From: Flavobacterium sp. 9
Lineage (GTDB): Bacteria > Bacteroidota > Bacteroidia > Flavobacteriales > Flavobacteriaceae
Direction: 5' to 3'
DNA length: 64,000 nt
NCBI RefSeq assembly: GCF_002754195.1
Contig: NZ_PEEU01000001.1
Location: 5,890,001 to 5,954,000, forward strand
The translations under genes were made by a program, and so were the position numbers. The notes under the pieces were generated by a model. That model was not told the origin of the DNA. It searched no databases and saw nothing but the letters and a program-made list of their open reading frames with translations. Of the stretch, positions 60,315 to 64,000 are shown in pieces (the first letter of the stretch is position 1; each line of letters begins with the position of its first letter).

Positions 60315-61526
60315 TTATTGAGCAATATTTTCTTTTTTATGGCAAATATAAAACGCTCTTTGGTAAAGTTCGTCATATGTGAGAATTTCTATGTTTTTTA
60401 AGTTTTTTCTAAACATTTCAAATGATGAAAATTTAATTTCATTGATTTTATCGTCTTTTATAAACTCGTTTAGATTACCAATTAAGATAAAAGCTTTAGG
60501 ATTGTACAGATAAAGTTCTTCACCTGTTAAATAATCTTCTGAATCTTTAATTTCTGTTTTAGTTGAAATTTCTTTTATAGCTTTTTGAACCGTTCTCTGA
60601 ACCTGAGCTATTGCGCCTGATAAATGATCAGAGATTTGCCAAGACTCTTCGCGATAAGAATTTTTGATTTCTTTTAGTAATGAATGCGAACTTAATTTTA
60701 GTTCACAGAAACAAAGTGAATTGATTGCGCCTTGTGATTTTAATAATGCATCTATTCTTTTGCCTTTTGCTAAAAAATTTGAACCAGATGTTACTTGTTC
60801 TAATTTTTTTTCATCCAATTCTGAATTAAAAATATAATCTAAACCGTAGCCTAATATCCAAGTGTTTTTTTCGAAAAATTTTTGCCAAACGGCTTCATCT
60901 CCCTGACTTTTATTTAATTCATTTTTGATCTGCTCCTTGTACTCATCGAAAAAGCCATCAAGGTTTAAAAGTTTATCAAAAATTTCTAATTGATTTTTTC
61001 TGTAACCGAAATTGATAATATCTTTAGAGGTAACATTATTACTTAAAGCTTCTTGTAATATTTCCAAATTTTCGGCAATCAATTTTACTGCTTGATCTTT
61101 ATTTAAAAGCATTTTTGCAAGTTCAGCATCACTAATATTAAATGTGTTGTCATTTGGAAATTCAACTTCTTTAATGCTTTTTAGAAATTGATAGAGATGT
61201 TCTACTTCTCTGCCGTGAAATGAAGCTTCTTTCTGAGAATTTTTTAGAGGATTTCTCTTGACATCAAATTGCTGGAGGACGAGTTTCTCAATATTTCGAT
61301 TGTCATCTTGAAAAAACAAAGCTTTTAACTGTCTTAGGCCACTTAAAGTGTGCCCTAATGTTGTTTCATCTTTTAGAAGATATTCGTTTTCTTGATGGTC
61401 TAATATTTTATGCGCAAATTTTTTCTTAAAGTTAGAGAAAGTTGGCTGAAAACTTTTCGAAAAATATGTTTTACCAACTACGCGCTGTGACGCATGGAAT
61501 TCATCTTGATTCATTTCTTCATTCAT
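60315..61526 (-). CDS. sduA: Shedu anti-phage nuclease (SduA, DUF4263)
   Basis: 403 aa. The C-terminal half is the DUF4263 nuclease domain of Shedu: EAVWQKFFEKNTWILGYGLDYIF (about 211-233), GKRIDALLK with Asp259, and NSLCFCELKLSS with Glu275 and Lys277, forming a PD-(D/E)xK core. WQISDHLSGAIAQVQRTVQKA, PKAFILIGN and FEMFRKNLKNIEILTYDELY complete the family pattern. The N-terminal 200 residues (KTYFSKSFQPTFSNFKKKF, LSGLRQLKALFF) are the variable sensing part. Shedu is known as a single-gene defence system that cuts DNA during phage infection. This assignment is by motif only. Confidence 0.85.
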   Translation of the reverse strand: MNEEMNQDEFHASQRVVGKTYFSKSFQPTFSNFKKKFAHKILDHQENEYLLKDETTLGHTLSGLRQLKALFFQDDNRNIEKLVLQQFDVKRNPLKNSQKEASFHGREVEHLYQFLKSIKEVEFPNDNTFNISDAELAKMLLNKDQAVKLIAENLEILQEALSNNVTSKDIINFGYRKNQLEIFDKLLNLDGFFDEYKEQIKNELNKSQGDEAVWQKFFEKNTWILGYGLDYIFNSELDEKKLEQVTSGSNFLAKGKRIDALLKSQGAINSLCFCELKLSSHSLLKEIKNSYREESWQISDHLSGAIAQVQRTVQKAIKEISTKTEIKDSEDYLTGEELYLYNPKAFILIGNLNEFIKDDKINEIKFSSFEMFRKNLKNIEILTYDELYQRAFYICHKKENIAQ

Positions 61527-61695
61527 AGTTATAAATTTATTGAATAGGTGATATGGATTTTATATAAATTACTAGCGCTAAAAGCAGTGTAGGATTAAAT
61601 TAAGGCCATTATTCGGATTTGCCAAATATCCCAAACATCAACCAACTTCCCATTTGGTCTAAAACTAAATTGTATCTAGCGAGGGTTAGCGGCAG

Positions 61696-62903
61696 TTATT
61701 CCACTTCGGTTAATGCTCCCAGTTCATGTTGAATACTTGAAATTTCCTTTATTTGAAATTTAGCTACGCCTAAGCCTAAAGGGAAATATGGATGTGCATT
61801 ATCGTAATCGTAAAAGAATTTTATTATCGATACAGATGAACCAATGATCCTAAAAATATCGTTCTCAAGTAACCTATCATATAGATCTGAATTTAATTGA
61901 GTTCCGTCCTCGATAGTTTTTTGGTGAACAATTTGATTTCTAATTTGTTCCAATTTTTTAAATTGTGGCCAGAATGATTGATTCTTTATGTTTTCAGTTT
62001 TTAAAAAGATAGGAAGTATTTCACTGATTTTTTGTGAAGTAGAAAACCATCTTTCAATATTTTCTTTTGTCCATAATTCTTTAACTTGTTTTTCATTTAC
62101 TCTTTCGTAAATAAAATCATTTGGTATGGATGCATTAGCAAAAGATTCAACAGCAATATAAGCAAAAATTACACTTGTTGTTATTGATTCAAAATATTCA
62201 TAAAGATCAACCTTGTCTTTTTCTTTAAGCTTAATTAATTTTTGCTCACGCGTTCCGAGTAAAACTTTTAAATGTTTTTTGACTTTTTATATGATTTCTT
62301 CATTAAACTTAATGATAAAGAAATATTATTTGGTGTATAATAAACTATCTTTTTGTCGGAATGTTTTGCCTCTTTTCCCTTATTTAGGAAATATATTTTA
62401 TCTGTTTCCTTGTCATGAAGTTTAATCATTCTTTCATCTCTGATGTCATTCTTAAATGAATTTTCATCTAGATGTCCGCCGTATTCTAATACATGATTGA
62501 AGTTTTCATAAAGTTTATTTTGTTTTAAAACAGAATTTTCGAACAAATTTACATATATTGATTTTATATGTATTAACTCATGGGCAGAGTATATAGAACT
62601 TAAATTTTCGTTATTAACTAGATTTAAAATTTCAATATCTAAAAGTATAATATTTTGATCAGTTAGTGCTAGAAATAAAATCCCATAATATATCAGGTCA
62701 TGTTGTTTATTTTTGTAATAAGGAGTCTTCAGACAAATTGTATCTTCTATTAAAAAGAATGATTTATTATCCTCATAAGTTTTGTCACGCAACCATGACC
62801 AACCTTCAGGTAAATTCCTTTTTATTGAGTCGAAATATTTGTTTAATCGAATATTATTCTTAGAAGTAATTGTTAAATCTGTAAAAACATTTTGTTCAGA
62901 CAT
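61696..62903 (-). pseudogene. HEPN-motif protein of about 402 aa, interrupted by a one-base change at a poly-A run
   Basis: The N-terminal frame (62903-62268, 211 aa) ends SYKKSKNI. The next frame, without any start codon, begins inside the same bases and reads KHLKVLLGTREQKLIKLKEK, then YEYFESITTSVIFAYIAVESFA, FWPQFKKLEQIRNQIVHQKT and on to 61696. One more A in the AAAAAA run at about 62272-62277 joins them in frame. The C-terminal half is helical with RNQIVH at about 322-327 of the joined protein, fitting the HEPN R-[NHD]-x3-H motif. It sits between Shedu and another HEPN-like gene. It could be a real pseudogene, a sequencing error or a slippage-controlled gene. Confidence 0.65.
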
Positions 62904-62964
62904 ATATTAGAGAAGTAAATTAATTTAAAAAATCTATTTTTTTTTGTAAGGATTATTTTGTTTT

Positions 62965-63945
62965 TTACCAATCCATGTCTGCCGAATTATCAAAAACTCC
63001 TTGTAAATAATCACAAAATTTCTGCATTGTTTCGGCATCGTGCATAGCTGATTCATAAAATCCATTATTGGCATGTGGTAATATGGTTATTAAACCATGA
63101 TATTGTGTATAAATTAAAGCCGGTTTTAAATTACTGTTATTTAAATCAGTAATAAAAGACTCAATTAAATTAATAACTTCATTTTCATTAAATTCAAGTG
63201 TTCCTTGAAATGAAAATCGATTTCGATTCTTTTTAAAACTCATTGTTACAGGGACAGCACCAGCACCAGAATGAAAATAGAATGCATTTCCCGCTTTTCC
63301 AAAAGCTCCATGAGCAACAAAATTTCTTACTTGATTTCTAACTAATAACAAATCATTAAGATATTTATTTAAAATTGGGTCTGAAATTGCTATATTAAAT
63401 TTTTCTTTCCATTCTCCATCTATTAACTTAGTAACTTCAACACCAGTTTTAACCTTCTGAGTAATTATCGCAAGATGAATAAATAAATGTTCTGTCCAAC
63501 TAAAAAATGACTCAATAACAGATATAGCTAACCATTTGGCATTTTTTCTTGCATCAGAATATTTTTGAGAATCAAAAATAAAATTGACAGTAGTTGAATT
63601 TTTCTCTTTCGAAAAATTTCTTAACTTTTGATTTTCTGATTTATAGAGATTTAAAAAGTATGTAAAACGATCAAATAGATTTTCATTGTTGTTTACAATG
63701 TTGATTTGTGAGCTCTTAATTGCTTGTTCAGCTAAATAGTTAAAGTATGGTCTTGAAGATTTTATTGCAGCATTAATTTTGCGTGTAATTATTTTAGCAT
63801 CATCTTCATCCTCCTGTTTATCAATGAAAATTCCAACACCCATTTTACGATGCTCAATTAAAAATACCTTTCCATTATATTCAACAGGAATAGACCATGC
63901 TAATTTTTCAAATTTACCAAGATTTCTAAAATCTAATAAGTTCAC
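62965..63945 (-). CDS. HEPN-like hypothetical protein, 326 aa
   Basis: A mainly helical protein with ISVIESFFSWTEHLFIHLAI and LLLVRNQVRNFVAHGAFG, where RNFVAH (207-212) fits the R-[NHD]-x3-H signature of HEPN nucleases. Strand-like segments follow (YFHSGAGAVPVTMSFKKNRNRFSF). The N-terminus (LAWSIPVEYNGKVFLIEHRK) is probably a separate small domain. No exact family is recognised. It lies 61 bp upstream of the frameshifted HEPN gene on the same strand, so they may form a pair. Very AT-rich, like its neighbours. Confidence 0.55.
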   Translation of the reverse strand: MNLLDFRNLGKFEKLAWSIPVEYNGKVFLIEHRKMGVGIFIDKQEDEDDAKIITRKINAAIKSSRPYFNYLAEQAIKSSQINIVNNNENLFDRFTYFLNLYKSENQKLRNFSKEKNSTTVNFIFDSQKYSDARKNAKWLAISVIESFFSWTEHLFIHLAIITQKVKTGVEVTKLIDGEWKEKFNIAISDPILNKYLNDLLLVRNQVRNFVAHGAFGKAGNAFYFHSGAGAVPVTMSFKKNRNRFSFQGTLEFNENEVINLIESFITDLNNSNLKPALIYTQYHGLITILPHANNGFYESAMHDAETMQKFCDYLQGVFDNSADMDW

Positions 63946-64000
63946 AAATAGAAAATAAACTAAATAATAATCTTGTATTTGTCGACCGGCCTCACTTCTA
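63946..64000. other. Window end, upstream region of the HEPN-like gene
   Basis: AT-rich leader then GTCGACCGGCCTC. Too short to assign. The island may continue beyond the window. Confidence 0.4.

Noticed and set aside
62268..62903. HELIH (HExxH) in the N-terminal half of the frameshifted HEPN gene as a zinc protease site
   Set aside because: The motif stands alone without a recognisable third ligand or metzincin/gluzincin context; five-residue matches arise by chance.

Overview
The window reads as chromosome from a Bacteroidota bacterium, most likely Flavobacterium or a close relative in the Flavobacteriaceae. Evidence: several upstream regions carry the Bacteroidota promoter box TAnnTTTG, intergenic DNA is AT-rich, lipoproteins use short FxSC/FxNC lipoboxes, and many gene families (DUF1254 lipoproteins, a dinB-dnaE pair, DUF6766, DUF3606, YdaT-like, TolB/TPR regulator) are typical of that group. 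I see no tRNA, rRNA or CRISPR array.

Layout. (1) 1-1565: a zinc alcohol dehydrogenase gene broken by an IS3-family element, with its middle missing. (2) 1.7-3.2 kb: small accessory genes including a frameshifted DUF6766 gene. (3) 3.4-7.7 kb: an operon for a secreted PQQ-type sugar dehydrogenase, an SMP-30-like propeller, a catalase-like protein and an NAD(P)-binding protein. (4) 8-34 kb: many DNA repair genes (xseA-xseB, ligD, a UvrD-type helicase, alkB, a dnaE-like polymerase with dinB), mixed with small hydrophilic stress-type proteins and one IS982-family element. (5) 14.2-23.3 kb, inside that stretch: an operon of one outer-membrane barrel protein, four DUF1254/DUF1214 proteins and an arylsulfatase. 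(6) 34.3-39 kb: a response regulator, two nucleotidyltransferases, a VOC protein, and a second identical IS3 copy that truncates an AraC-type gene. (7) 39.6-49.6 kb: a TolB/TPR regulator divergent from a second envelope cluster with four probable outer-membrane barrel proteins, a second sulfatase and a HAD phosphatase. (8) 50.9-57.7 kb: a redox regulon with two AraC regulators, an aldo-keto reductase, an SDR, an alpha/beta hydrolase and two MdaB-like reductases. (9) 57.9-58.8 kb: a cold shock gene and a decayed repeat block. (10) 59-64 kb: a very AT-rich putative defence island with a membrane protein, a Shedu (SduA) nuclease and two genes carrying HEPN-type Rx4H motifs.

Main new observations. 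Three promoters in region 8 share a gap-free 39-nt element made of two 12-nt direct half-sites 22 nt apart, always 18 nt from the -7 box, which looks like an AraC operator. The upstream regions of the two sulfatase clusters share a TTAAGATTT...TAAGT motif. Five copies of an 80-120 bp palindromic repeat, all in one orientation, lie in the intergenic gaps, several followed by a second repeat. The HEPN gene at 61696-62903 only becomes visible when a one-base frame change at a poly-A run is bridged. Four genes have single-base frame breaks, and two decayed hydrophilic-protein genes are also disrupted; these are either real decay or sequencing indels.
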